This document shows, piece by piece, positions 29,080-37,364 of a DNA stretch of 64,000 bases (the first letter of the stretch is position 1; every line of letters starts with the position of its first letter). Under the pieces are notes generated by a model, which worked only from the letters and a program-made list of their open reading frames with translations, did not search any database and was not told the origin of the DNA. The stretch is taken from positions 1 to 64,000 of the forward strand of contig CAYZVO010000001.1 of the NCBI GenBank assembly GCA_964481655.1. The letters are read 5' to 3'. The position numbers and the translations under genes are program-made. Source of the DNA: CALDOK01 sp964481655 (GTDB lineage: Bacteria > Myxococcota_A > UBA796 > JAFGLY01).

Positions 29080-29217
29080 GGAGCGGCCTCTGACGAGGGG
29101 TGCGACCGGGAGGGCGTTCTACCTACTGCCTTCCGGGTGCGGCGTCTAATCCAGGGACGGGCTGTGCTGCCAGGACCCCCTGGTGTCCCGCGGGCTTCCG
29201 CTACGGGTTCGTCGTCG

Positions 29218-30705
29218 TCACTCGCCCCAGGTGCCGAAGAAGTCCACGCGGCGGGTGTCCTCCGACGCTCGGCGGGCGCGGGGGCGGGCCCACTCGCGCA
29301 GCTCCTTGAGCCGATCGTCCATGGTGATGGCCAGCGGGACGGTCTCGCGCACCGCGTCGATCAGGTCCTCTTCGCGCAGGTCGCGCTCCACGGCGAAGGC
29401 CTTGAACAGCGCGGAGATCACCACCTGCTCGAGCTCGGCACCCGAGAAGCGCTCGCTCTCCTCGACCACGGTGGTCAGGTCGAAGCTCTCGGGGTCCCGC
29501 CCGCGGCGGCGGCAGTGGATGTCGAGGATGGCGAGGCGCTCGTGAGCGTTGGGCAGGTCCACGAAGAAGATCTCGTCGAAGCGGCCCTTGCGCAGCAGCT
29601 CGGGGGGCAGGGCGCGCACCTCGTTCGCGGTCGCCACGACGAAGACCGGCATGGTCTTCTCCTGCATCCAGGTCAGGAAGGAGCCCAGCGCGCGGCCGGC
29701 GTTGGCGTCGTTGTGGGACGAGAATCCCTTCTCGAGCTCGTCGATCCAGAGCACCGCCGGGGCCATGCTCTCGGCGACGCGCATGGTCTGGCGCAGGGCG
29801 GTCTCGGCCTGGTCGTGGACCGAGAAGACCGCGCCCATGTCCAGGCGCAGCAGCGGGATCTGCCACGATCCGGCGACGCACTTGGCCATCAGGGACTTGC
29901 CGCAACCCTGGACCCCCAGCAGGAACAGGCCCTTGGGGGCGGGCAGGCCGAACTCCCGCGCCCGCTCGGAGAAGGCGGCGGCGCGCTGGTCGAGCCAGCC
30001 CTTGAGGTTGTCCATGCCCCCTACGGAGCGCATGTCGTCGTTCAGATCCCAGAACTCGAGGTAGCGGCTGGCGCGGATGGCGCGGCTCTTTTCCTCGATC
30101 ACCCGGGGCAGGTCGGCCTCGGTGAAGCGCCCGCCGCTCAAGTGGATGCGGTGGAACATGCGCCGGATCTCGGTGGAGGTCAGGCCCAGGGAGGCGCGGA
30201 CGAGCTTGGTGTGTGCGTCGGATGAGGGGGTGAAGCCTGCGCGGCCCGTGATCTCGTCGAGCAGCAAGCCCGTCTCGTGGACGTCCGGCAGCGGCACGTC
30301 GATGACGGTGAGGTCCTTCTCCATCTCCACCGGGAGCGCCAGCAAGGGCGCGACCACCACCATGGCCTGGCGGCGGGCCGCCAGGATGGGCTCGAGGTCG
30401 CGCATGTAGCGCACGACCCGCGGGTCGCTCAGCTCGTGGTGGAAGTCCTGCAGCACGAAGACGGCGGGCTCGGGCACCGACAGCAGGTGAGCGAGGGCGT
30501 CGGTCGCTTCGCAGGTGTCCGGCACCGGCTCACCGTCCGGGCCGAGCAGGCCGTTGGTGCAGCGCCAGCGCCACACCGTGAGGCCCTCCTGGGCTCCCAT
30601 GATGCGGATGTGGGCCTCCACGCGCTGTTCCTCGTGGGTCACGAGGTACAGCAGCGCGTAGCGGGAGCGGATGAGGAGAGCGAGCTGGTCCAGGGCGTGG
30701 GACAT
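29218..30705 (-). CDS. Ycf46-like AAA+ ATPase
   Basis: 495 aa from ATG 30705 (MSHALDQLALLIRSRYALLYLVTHEE). The N-terminal half (about 1-200) is a second, degenerate P-loop-like domain as in Ycf46/COG0464 proteins (AVFVLQDFHHELSDP). The C-terminal half is a classical AAA module: Walker A LLGVQGCGKSLMAK, Walker B APAVLWIDELEKGF, sensor VVATANEV and arginine finger region PPELLRKGRFDEIFFVDLP. Ycf46-type proteins are linked to stress and carbon metabolism in cyanobacteria; the role in this lineage is unknown. It is divergent from the ATP-grasp operon, with an 84-bp shared promoter region. Confidence 0.85.
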   Translation of the reverse strand: MSHALDQLALLIRSRYALLYLVTHEEQRVEAHIRIMGAQEGLTVWRWRCTNGLLGPDGEPVPDTCEATDALAHLLSVPEPAVFVLQDFHHELSDPRVVRYMRDLEPILAARRQAMVVVAPLLALPVEMEKDLTVIDVPLPDVHETGLLLDEITGRAGFTPSSDAHTKLVRASLGLTSTEIRRMFHRIHLSGGRFTEADLPRVIEEKSRAIRASRYLEFWDLNDDMRSVGGMDNLKGWLDQRAAAFSERAREFGLPAPKGLFLLGVQGCGKSLMAKCVAGSWQIPLLRLDMGAVFSVHDQAETALRQTMRVAESMAPAVLWIDELEKGFSSHNDANAGRALGSFLTWMQEKTMPVFVVATANEVRALPPELLRKGRFDEIFFVDLPNAHERLAILDIHCRRRGRDPESFDLTTVVEESERFSGAELEQVVISALFKAFAVERDLREEDLIDAVRETVPLAITMDDRLKELREWARPRARRASEDTRRVDFFGTWGE

Positions 30706-30721
30706 GGCCCCATCATATACC

Positions 30722-30743
30722 GGCAAGCATCTGCGCTCTTGCC
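30722..30743. promoter_or_regulatory. Palindrome in the divergent promoter region of the AAA ATPase and ATP-grasp genes
   Basis: GGCAAG (30722-30727) and CTTGCC (30738-30743) form an inverted repeat with a 10-base centre, 16 bases before the AAA gene start and 46 bases before ATG 30790. It could be an operator; nothing more is visible. Confidence 0.35.
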
Positions 30744-30789
30744 CTTTGGCGAAAACGAGGCTAGCCCCAACGGCCCAGGGGAATCGGCC

Positions 30790-31782
30790 ATGCGTCTGGT
30801 GATCGCCATCTCCCGCACCTCGACCCTCGAGGCCTACTACACGACGGTGCACATCGCGTACGAGGCCTTGAGGGCCAAGCACCCTGTCCGCATCGTGGAG
30901 CCGTGGGACTTCGAGATCGATGGCGCCGGCCGCCTGATCACGCGGGCCCACGCCCTGGACACGGCCCCCGATTCCCGGGAAGCCCTGGTCGAAATGCTCG
31001 CCAATCGTCGAGCCCTGCGGCGCTACGTGGAGCTGACCCCCGCCGACATCATGCTGCTGCGGGTCAACCCTCTGGACCCCGCCGTCCTGGCCTTCGCCCA
31101 GCTGGCGAAGCTGGCGGGGGTGCTGGTCCACAACGACCCCACGACCCTGATGCTGACCGGCCACAAGGGCTACCTCGCGACCCTCGAGGGCGTGGCGCGG
31201 CCGGCCACGCTGATCACCCGCAGCCGGGCCACGGCGAGGCTCTTCGCCGAGGAGCAGCCCTGCGGGGTGGTGGTGAAGCCGGCGCGCTCGTCGGGCGGGC
31301 GCGGCGTGAGCCTGGTGCGGCAGCCCCGCCAGGCCCGGACCTTCGACGGCGCCTTCGACGCCGCCCGGCGGCTGGGCGACGGCTACGTGGTCGTGCAGGA
31401 GTACCTCCCCGGCGCGGCCGACGGCGAGAAGCGGCTCGTCTGGCTGGACGGTGAGGTCATCGGTGGATACCTGCGAGGCCGTGCTCCAGGGGACTTCCGG
31501 CACAACCTGGCCCGAGGAGGGAGTCCCCAGGCTTGCGCCATCACCCCCCAGGAACACGAGATCGTCGCAAGCATCTCCCCCTTCCTTCTCCGTGACGGCG
31601 TCTGGCTCGCCGGGCTCGACGTCATCGACGACCGCATCGTAGAGGTCAACACGCTCAACCCCGGCGGCGTCCACTACGGCGATGCCCTCAACGGCACCCA
31701 CATGGCCGCGCGCATCGTCACCCAGCTCGAGCGCGAGCACGCCCAGCGGACCGCCCCGAACGTCGAGGCCCAGCAACCATGA
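30790..31782 (+). CDS. ATP-grasp protein, glutathione-synthetase-like
   Basis: 330 aa with the fold of GshB-type ATP-grasp ligases: an N-terminal pre-ATP-grasp domain (MRLVIAISRTSTLEAYYTTV), nucleotide-binding strands CGVVVKPARSSGGRGV and YVVVQEYLPG, and Mg-binding residues in GLDVIDDRIVEVNTLNPGG. Such enzymes join a carboxylate to an amine or thiol. It is the first gene of a four-gene operon with a pentapeptide protein, an ECF sigma factor and its anti-sigma; the next start overlaps its stop (ATGA). Substrate not predictable. GGGGA precedes ATG 30790. Confidence 0.8.
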   Translation: MRLVIAISRTSTLEAYYTTVHIAYEALRAKHPVRIVEPWDFEIDGAGRLITRAHALDTAPDSREALVEMLANRRALRRYVELTPADIMLLRVNPLDPAVLAFAQLAKLAGVLVHNDPTTLMLTGHKGYLATLEGVARPATLITRSRATARLFAEEQPCGVVVKPARSSGGRGVSLVRQPRQARTFDGAFDAARRLGDGYVVVQEYLPGAADGEKRLVWLDGEVIGGYLRGRAPGDFRHNLARGGSPQACAITPQEHEIVASISPFLLRDGVWLAGLDVIDDRIVEVNTLNPGGVHYGDALNGTHMAARIVTQLEREHAQRTAPNVEAQQP

Positions 31783-32219
31783 CACCCCCCGCCCATCGCA
31801 GCACCGGCGACGAGAGCAGCTCGCCGGTCTCCCTCACCAAGAAGCAGGTGCTCGATCGCCTGCGCCGCGGTGAAAGCCTGGTCGAGTCCGACCTGCGCGG
31901 GCTCGATCTCTCAGGCATCAGCTTCGATGGCTGTGACCTGTCATACGCCAAGATGGCCGAGGCCACCCTGGTGCGCTGCACCTTCCGCGGCGCCAACCTG
32001 AGCGGCGCCTCCATGTGGCAGGCCGACATGCGCGACGCCAACCTGACCAACGCCAACCTGGACGACGCCGATCTCGACATGGCGAACCTCGACGGGGCCA
32101 TCCTGTACAAGGCCAAGATCCGGCGCACCCTCTTCCCCCTCGATCGCGTGCCCATGGATCGCATCCAGGACAGCATCCGCAGCGGGCGCCGCCTGGTGAT
32201 GGACAAGGACGGCCGATAG
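31779..32219 (+). CDS. Pentapeptide-repeat protein
   Basis: The 146-aa protein has about ten A(D/N)LxX pentapeptides between residues 40 and 105 (LRGLDLSGISFDGCDLSYAK, FRGANLSGASM, ANLTNANLDDADLDMANLDGA), forming a right-handed beta-helix. A charged N-terminal helix (TKKQVLDRLRRGESL) precedes the repeats. Some family members mimic DNA and inhibit gyrase; most are of unknown role. Its start overlaps the ATP-grasp stop by 4 bases and the sigma gene starts 5 bases after its stop. Confidence 0.8.
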   Translation: MTPPAHRSTGDESSSPVSLTKKQVLDRLRRGESLVESDLRGLDLSGISFDGCDLSYAKMAEATLVRCTFRGANLSGASMWQADMRDANLTNANLDDADLDMANLDGAILYKAKIRRTLFPLDRVPMDRIQDSIRSGRRLVMDKDGR

Positions 32220-32224
32220 CGCCC

Positions 32225-32845
32225 ATGCTGGCCTTCATCCTCGCCGTCTTGAGCCAGCTCTCGGATGCCGAGCTGGTGGCGCGGTTCAAGGATGGGGATC
32301 AGCACGCCTTCAGCCACATCGTGCGCCGCTACCAGGACCGGGTCTTCGGCCTGTGCCTGCGCTGGCTCGGCGAGCGGACCCTGGCCGAAGAGGTCGCCCA
32401 GGACGTCTTCGTGGCGCTGTATCGCTCCCTCGCCCGCTTCCGCGGTGAGTCCAGCCTGTCCACCTGGATCTACAGGGTCTCCGTCAACCACTGCAAGAAC
32501 AAGCGCCTCTACTCGAGCCGCCGCCGTCGGGACCGCCACGAGCCCCTCGAGGGCAAGCCCCGGGACGACGGCCCGGCGCGGGAGCTCCCCGCGGGCGGCC
32601 GCGGCACCGAGGCCGGCGTCGAGCGCACCGAAGCCCAGCAGCTGGTGCACGACGCGCTGCAGGCCATCAGCGAGGAACACCGACAGGTCATCGTCCTGCG
32701 GGACATCCAGGACCTGGACTACCACGAGATCGCCGAGATCCTCGACCTCCCCCGGGGCACGGTCAAGAGCCGTCTCCACCGTGCCCGCACCGAGCTGGCC
32801 CGAGTTCTTCGGAACCGGATCGGCAAAGAAGATGTCAAGCTGTAA
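32225..32845 (+). CDS. ECF-type RNA polymerase sigma factor
   Basis: The 206-aa protein has sigma region 2 (LVARFKDGDQHAFSHIVRRYQDRVFGLCLRWLG ... AEEVAQDVFVALYRSLARFRG ... STWIYRVSVNHCKNK) and region 4 (QVIVLRDIQDLDYHEIAEILDLPRGTVKSRLHRAR), joined by a basic and Gly-rich linker. This is the RpoE-like ECF layout. The following gene starts 2 bases later and encodes a membrane protein with an anti-sigma N-terminus, so activity is probably controlled by membrane sequestration. ATG 32225 begins 5 bases after the pentapeptide gene. Confidence 0.9.
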   Translation: MLAFILAVLSQLSDAELVARFKDGDQHAFSHIVRRYQDRVFGLCLRWLGERTLAEEVAQDVFVALYRSLARFRGESSLSTWIYRVSVNHCKNKRLYSSRRRRDRHEPLEGKPRDDGPARELPAGGRGTEAGVERTEAQQLVHDALQAISEEHRQVIVLRDIQDLDYHEIAEILDLPRGTVKSRLHRARTELARVLRNRIGKEDVKL

Positions 32846-32847
32846 CC

Positions 32848-33918
32848 ATGGATGAGTTCTTCGCCCGAAACCGGCTCTCCGCCTACATCGACGGTGAGTT
32901 GTCCGACGCCGAGATGGCCGAGGTGGCCCGCGCCATCGAGGAGCAGCCCGAGCTGCGCGAGGCCTACCTCGAGCTGAAGGCGGCGGTGGACCTCCTGCGT
33001 CAGCACGGGCCGGTCCAGGCTCCTCCGGACTTCCACCGGGGTGTCATGCGTCGGGTCGAGGGGCTCTCCCGCGGTCGCAGCTGGCTCGAGCGCCTGCTGG
33101 GCCCCGTGGGGCGCTACCCCGTGCAGGGGCTCGGCGTGGCGGTGGTCGCCGCGGCGGTGCTGCTGCTCGTGTTCCGCGGCCCCCTCATGCATGACCCGAC
33201 CCTCGAGGGCATGGAAGCCAGCGGCCCTGAGACCCCCGGCGAGGTGGACCGCGAAGCCGCGGTGCCCGGTCCCACGGAAGGCGACGCCACCGAGAAGAGC
33301 CGCGGGGACGACGGCGGCGAGCCGTCCGAGCCCGCCCAGGAGAAGCCCGCGACCGAGATGCAGGAGAAGGGCTCAGCCAAGGCCGAGCAGTCCACCAAGG
33401 GCGTGGAGAACACGGAGATCGGCACCCGCGGCACGGGCTCGAGCTACAAGGGCTCCACCAGCAAGTCCGGCGCGATGCCCATCGAAGAACTGCTCGAGAA
33501 GGAGCAGGGCACCTACATCCCCGACTGGGACAAGGAATCGGCCCCCACCGCCGTCATCGAGCCCGACGCCACCACCCAGGAGCCCGCCCCCGAGGCCGGC
33601 GCCGGGAGCCTGGCCACCAGCCCCTTCGCCTACCGCCTCACCCCCTCCGAGCCCGACGCCCTGCGCAAGCTGGTGGCCATGGCCGAGAAGCTGGGTGGCG
33701 GCGCGTACAGCGCCTCCGGCGATCCCCACGAGCCCTACATCCTGACCGTCGAGCGCAACTACGAGAAGGTGGTCCTGCAGATCCCCGCCTCCCGACTCGA
33801 GAGCGTGGAGCCCTACCTGCGCAGCATGGGCGGCGTGGTCACGGTCCACGCCGATCAGGACCGGCTCTACGCCGCGGACGCGGTCCACGTGACCGTCGAG
33901 GTCCAGTACCAGCCCTAG
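32848..33918 (+). CDS. Membrane anti-sigma factor with periplasmic sensor domain
   Basis: 356 aa. Residues 1-75 are an anti-sigma helical domain (RLSAYIDGELSDAEMAEVARAIEE) without the zinc-binding H-C-C motif. A membrane helix at about 90-110 (GLGVAVVAAAVLLLVF) leads to a long charged periplasmic linker and a C-terminal domain (about 255-356: FAYRLTPSEPDALRKLVAMA ... YILTVERNYEKVVLQIPASRL) resembling DUF4349-like or RseA-type sensor folds. The gene is 2 bp after its cognate ECF sigma. The linker is rich in Glu, Lys and Gly, which suits an unfolded tether. Confidence 0.75.
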   Translation: MDEFFARNRLSAYIDGELSDAEMAEVARAIEEQPELREAYLELKAAVDLLRQHGPVQAPPDFHRGVMRRVEGLSRGRSWLERLLGPVGRYPVQGLGVAVVAAAVLLLVFRGPLMHDPTLEGMEASGPETPGEVDREAAVPGPTEGDATEKSRGDDGGEPSEPAQEKPATEMQEKGSAKAEQSTKGVENTEIGTRGTGSSYKGSTSKSGAMPIEELLEKEQGTYIPDWDKESAPTAVIEPDATTQEPAPEAGAGSLATSPFAYRLTPSEPDALRKLVAMAEKLGGGAYSASGDPHEPYILTVERNYEKVVLQIPASRLESVEPYLRSMGGVVTVHADQDRLYAADAVHVTVEVQYQP

Positions 33919-33936
33919 GGAGCTGTCGAACTGGGT

Positions 33937-33950
33937 GTCGAAAGTTCGAC
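33937..33950. other. Short palindrome after the ECF operon
   Basis: GTCGAA (33937-33942) and TTCGAC (33945-33950) are perfect inverse copies with a 2-base centre; a further GTCGAAC lies at 33925-33931 and GTCGAC at 33955-33960. Several GTCGA motifs in 40 bp after the anti-sigma stop could be a weak terminator or an operator for radC. Confidence 0.3.
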
Positions 33951-34042
33951 GATCGTCGACGGATCCGACGGTCCGCTGACGGGCGAACGCCGCGTATCGA
34001 GCAGGCACGGCCCTTGCGTCTGCAGCTGGCGGAGGTGCGTCC

Positions 34043-34738
34043 ATGCGACCGAGAGAGCGCTACCTGATGCATGGCCCCGAACAGCTCGGGGACGACGAAC
34101 TGCTGGCCCTGGCCCTGGGGACCGGCTGTGCCGGGCTGCCGGCCAAGCACGTGGCGGCCAGCCTGTTGAGCCTGGCGGGTGGGGTGGCGGGCCTGCCCAC
34201 CCTGCCGCCGGGGGCGCTGCAGGAGGTGCCCGGGCTCGGACCCGCCCGGGCGGTGCGGCTGCACGCGGCGCTCGCCCTGGGGCGGCGCGCCCTGTGCACC
34301 CCGCGGGAGGGCGAGCCGGTCCGCTCCGCCGAGGAGGCCTTGGCCTGGCTCCGTCCGCGGCTCGAGGCCCTGGACCGCGAAGAGCTGCACGCCCTGCTGC
34401 TCGACCGGCGGCACCGCGTGCTCGCCTACCGGGTGGTCTCCTGCGGCAACGACGCCCACACCATCGTCGATCCCCGCCAGATCTACCGGGAGGCTCTGCT
34501 GCACCGGGCCGGCGCGGTGATCGTGGCCCACAACCACCCCAGCGGTGATCCCAGCCCCTCGCCGGCCGACGTCGAGGTCAGCCTGCGGCTGCAGCGGGCG
34601 GGTCGCGTGGTCGGGGTCGAGCTGCTGGACCACATCGTGGTGGCCGGGGCCCGCTGGTGCTCGCTGCGGGAGCAGGGTCTGCTGCCCGCGCGCGTGGCGC
34701 CCGAGACCCCCTTCGCGGCTGGTGATGGCCCACCCTGA
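34043..34738 (+). CDS. radC: RadC-family JAMM protein
   Basis: The 231-aa protein has an N-terminal helix-hairpin-helix region (LGDDELLALALGTGC ... LQEVPGLGPARAVRLHAALALGRR) and a C-terminal MPN/JAMM metalloprotease-like domain with VIVAHNHPSGDPSPSPADVEV, where the two His and the Asp bind zinc. Historically named a DNA-repair protein, the biochemical role is not settled. It is about the normal length. It lies 26 bp before lgt and may be co-transcribed with it. Confidence 0.88.
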   Translation: MRPRERYLMHGPEQLGDDELLALALGTGCAGLPAKHVAASLLSLAGGVAGLPTLPPGALQEVPGLGPARAVRLHAALALGRRALCTPREGEPVRSAEEALAWLRPRLEALDREELHALLLDRRHRVLAYRVVSCGNDAHTIVDPRQIYREALLHRAGAVIVAHNHPSGDPSPSPADVEVSLRLQRAGRVVGVELLDHIVVAGARWCSLREQGLLPARVAPETPFAAGDGPP

Positions 34739-34764
34739 CCTCGAGCGGATACCAGGGGTCGCCC

Positions 34765-35670
34765 ATGCTCCCCGACCTCATCACACTCCCCACGCCCTAC
34801 GGCGACGTCCCCATCCACACCTGGGGCGTGATGATCACCATGGCGTTCCTGGTCTCGTCCTGGGTGGCCCAGAGCCGGGCCGAGCGGGGCGGGGTCGATG
34901 GCGACAAGCTGGTGGGGCTGTACCTGGTCGCCTTCGTCTGCGGCCTGGCGGGCGCCCGGCTGCTGCACTTCGCCATGGCCGAGCCCGACCGCTTCTTCTC
35001 GAACCCCCTGGTGTACTTCCGCATCTGGGAGGGCGGCTTCGCCTTCTACGGCGGGGTCCTGCTCGCCATCCTGGGCTGCGTGATCTATGCCCGGGTGCGC
35101 GACATCCCGGTCTGGAAGCTGGCGGATCTGACCGCCCCCGCCATCATGATCGGGCTGGCCCTGGGGCGGCTGGGCTGCTTCATGGCGGGCTGCTGCCACG
35201 GCGCCGCCTGCGACCTGCCCGACGGCGCCGTCAACCTGCTGCCGGACAGCTTCTCCGGTGGGGCCCTGTGGCTGTTCGGCTCCCCGCCCTTCCTGGCGGC
35301 GGAGCCCACCGCGGGTGTGGGCACCAACGGCGTGCCCCTGCTGCCCACCCAGTTGTGGTCCGCCGCCATCGCCCTGGGGCTGTTCCTGCTGCTGTCCTGG
35401 CGCTGGAAGCACCGTCGCTATGACGGCCAGGTCTTCGCCTGGATGTTGCTGATCTACCCCTTCACCCGGTCCTCCATCGAGCTGCTCCGGGGGGACACCA
35501 TCCGGGGGGTGGATTGGTTCGGGGCGCTGACCACCAGCCAGCTGGTGAGCATCCCCGTCTTCCTCGCCGGCGTGACCATCGTGGTGCTGCGGCGGCGGGG
35601 CGGGATCGCGGCGGTCGAGGAACGCGACGACGAGGCGGATCTGCTCGACGAGCTGATGCGTGAGCGCTGA
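34765..35670 (+). CDS. lgt: Prolipoprotein diacylglyceryl transferase
   Basis: The 301-aa inner-membrane enzyme has about seven helices. Family landmarks: IHTWGVMITMAFLVSSW, IWEGGFAFYGGVLLAI, IGLALGRLGCFMAGCCHGAACD (a cysteine-rich variant of the usual GRxGNF), LPTQLWSAA and TRSSIELLRGD. It adds diacylglycerol to the lipobox cysteine of prolipoproteins, which are abundant in this window. The start ATG 34765 lacks a strong Shine-Dalgarno. The next gene overlaps its end by 11 bp. Confidence 0.88.
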   Translation: MLPDLITLPTPYGDVPIHTWGVMITMAFLVSSWVAQSRAERGGVDGDKLVGLYLVAFVCGLAGARLLHFAMAEPDRFFSNPLVYFRIWEGGFAFYGGVLLAILGCVIYARVRDIPVWKLADLTAPAIMIGLALGRLGCFMAGCCHGAACDLPDGAVNLLPDSFSGGALWLFGSPPFLAAEPTAGVGTNGVPLLPTQLWSAAIALGLFLLLSWRWKHRRYDGQVFAWMLLIYPFTRSSIELLRGDTIRGVDWFGALTTSQLVSIPVFLAGVTIVVLRRRGGIAAVEERDDEADLLDELMRER

Positions 35671-37123
35671 GGCCGCTCCGCGGGGGGCCTGGGCCCTGGG
35701 ATGGCTGCTCGCCCTGCTGACCGCGGTGGCCGGTGCGGTGCGCCTGGGGCGCCTGCTGGGCTCATCCCACCCCCTGGGGACCGACGGCTACTACTACGCG
35801 GTGCAGGTCCGCAGCCTGCTGGACGACGGGGCGCTGCACGTCCCCGACGCCAGCTGGGTGCACGGCTGGCTCGCGGCCTGCGCGGCGGTGGTCGGGGACC
35901 CCATCGTCGGGATCAAGCTGGGGGCGGCGCTGCTGGCGGCCCTGTGTGTGCCCGCCGCATGGCTGCTCGGGCGCCAGCTCGGCGGCGGGCGGCTCGGGGC
36001 CTGGGTGCTCGCCGCCTGGGCCGCGGCTTCGCCCACCCTGACCCACATGGCCGGGGACTTTCCCAAGAACCTGGGGATCGCGGCTCCCGGGCTGGTGCTG
36101 CTGGCCCTGGTCGCCGCCGGCTGGTGGCGACCCCGGGGTTGGAAGGGCTGGTGGCGCCCCGCCCTGCTGGTGGTGCTGGGCCTGCTGGCCGCCAGCGCCC
36201 ACCGCACCGGGGCGGCGCTGTTGGTGCTCGGCGCTGTGGGGGCAGGCGTGGGCTGGCTCGCCGGTCGTGGGGGCCGGGGGCGCGGCCCCCCCCCCCCCCG
36301 CGCCGGGGGCCGGGGGCGGGGGGGCCCCCGCGCGCCGGGCCCCCCCCCGGGGGGGGGGGTGCGGCCCCTGCCCGCACGGGGGGGCTGGTTGCTCCTGCGA
36401 CCCACTGGGTTCGGGGTGGTGGTGGAGCTGTCCTTGCCGTGGCGGGCCCCGAGCGCCGCGGCGCCGGCCTGGTTCGCCCGCCCGCAGCTCCGGCCCTGGA
36501 TCGCGGGCCTGGGCCTGCCCGCGCTGGTGCTGCTCTTCCCGGGCTGGCGGGTGGACGAGCTGGACCTGGGCTACCGCCTGTCTCTGCTCGCGCCCATCGC
36601 GGCCATGCCGCTGGGCCTGGTGCTGCTCGCTCCGCACCTGCCCCGGCCACCGCGCACGCCGCTGCTGGTGCTCCTGGTGGTCTTCGCCCTGGCCCCGGGC
36701 TCCTGGCCGGGCATCGACCCGGCCACCGCCCCGCCCTACGAGCGCTACGTCGAGGTGCTGGACGCCATCCCCGAGCCTGCGCCCGAGCTGCTCATCGCCC
36801 ACGTGGGCATGAGCTTCCTCTACGACTGGCGCACCGGGCGGGAGGCCATGGCCTGGGCACCCGAGCCGGCGCTGGATCGCGGCTCCGTGGGCCGGGTGGT
36901 CTACGGGGTGCGGGCTGGCGAGTGGCTGGCGTTCGCGCCCCCCTCCCTCGGCCTCCCGCGGCCCGTGCCCCTGGACCACGGCTACCACTACGTGCGGGAG
37001 GACCTCTGGGAGGCCTTCCTCGAGGTCGCGCTGGTCGAGGGGGACCCGGACCTGCACGATCGCCTCGCCGACTGGCGCAACCCCCGGGCCGTGAGGCCGG
37101 AGCACATGCTCAGGGGTCGCTAG
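35660..37123 (+). CDS. Polytopic membrane protein (GT-C-like), damaged by an assembly artefact
   Basis: 487 aa from GTG 35660, overlapping the lgt end by 11 bp. The first half has a membrane helix, then HPLGTDGYYYAVQVRSLLDDG, typical of the first periplasmic loop of GT-C glycosyltransferases, and further helices. Codons within 36272-36371 encode only Gly, Pro and Arg from poly-G/poly-C and are not credible, so about 30 residues of true sequence and perhaps the frame are lost there. The C-terminal half (helices, then APELLIAHVGMSFLYDWRTG) reads normally. Its stop overlaps the convergent zinc-ribbon gene by 4 bp. Confidence 0.6.
   Translation: MSAEAAPRGAWALGWLLALLTAVAGAVRLGRLLGSSHPLGTDGYYYAVQVRSLLDDGALHVPDASWVHGWLAACAAVVGDPIVGIKLGAALLAALCVPAAWLLGRQLGGGRLGAWVLAAWAAASPTLTHMAGDFPKNLGIAAPGLVLLALVAAGWWRPRGWKGWWRPALLVVLGLLAASAHRTGAALLVLGAVGAGVGWLAGRGGRGRGPPPPRAGGRGRGGPRAPGPPPGGGVRPLPARGGWLLLRPTGFGVVVELSLPWRAPSAAAPAWFARPQLRPWIAGLGLPALVLLFPGWRVDELDLGYRLSLLAPIAAMPLGLVLLAPHLPRPPRTPLLVLLVVFALAPGSWPGIDPATAPPYERYVEVLDAIPEPAPELLIAHVGMSFLYDWRTGREAMAWAPEPALDRGSVGRVVYGVRAGEWLAFAPPSLGLPRPVPLDHGYHYVREDLWEAFLEVALVEGDPDLHDRLADWRNPRAVRPEHMLRGR
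36272..36371. other. Probable assembly artefact: poly-G/poly-C patch
   Basis: Almost only G and C in long runs (e.g. 14 C at 36286-36299 and 11 G at 36349-36359), unlike normal codons on either side. Similar patches flank both N gaps elsewhere in the window. It lies inside the membrane-protein gene and makes its central translation unreliable. Confidence 0.75.
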
Positions 37124-37356
37124 CCGTCGCTCTTCGGGACCTCGTTGCCCAGGCATTGCTCGGCCGAGGCGCACCACTCGGCGCAGCCCAGGTCGATGTT
37201 GGGGTTGCGCACGTCCAACCCGCAGCTGCGGCAGGGCAGCACCGGCTCGTCCTTCCACAGCTCCATCTCTGCGCCGCAGTGGGGGCAGAGCAGCTCGAGG
37301 ATGTCCTCGGGCTTCCAGCTGCGCATGTCCTGGCCGGGGCAGCGGGGTTGGCTCAT
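37120..37356 (-). CDS. Zinc-ribbon protein with GCAEWC motif (78 aa)
   Basis: ATG 37356 starts MSQPRCPGQDMRSWKPEDI. A zinc ribbon follows: LLCPHCGAEME ... VLPCRSCGLDV (two CxxC pairs). The tail carries DLGCAEWCASAEQCLG, a conserved cysteine motif (CxxWCxxAExCxG) seen in small proteins that often sit beside redox or signalling genes; that family memory was not checked. It may bind two metal centres. It ends overlapping the neighbouring membrane gene and begins 8 bp after the next minus-strand gene. Confidence 0.7.
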   Translation of the reverse strand: MSQPRCPGQDMRSWKPEDILELLCPHCGAEMELWKDEPVLPCRSCGLDVRNPNIDLGCAEWCASAEQCLGNEVPKSDG

Positions 37357-37364
37357 GGCGCTCC

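Noticed and set aside
29218..31785. 855-residue version of the AAA ATPase
   Set aside because: The upstream 360 residues are antisense to the ATP-grasp gene; the protein starts at ATG 30705 where the family N-terminus begins.
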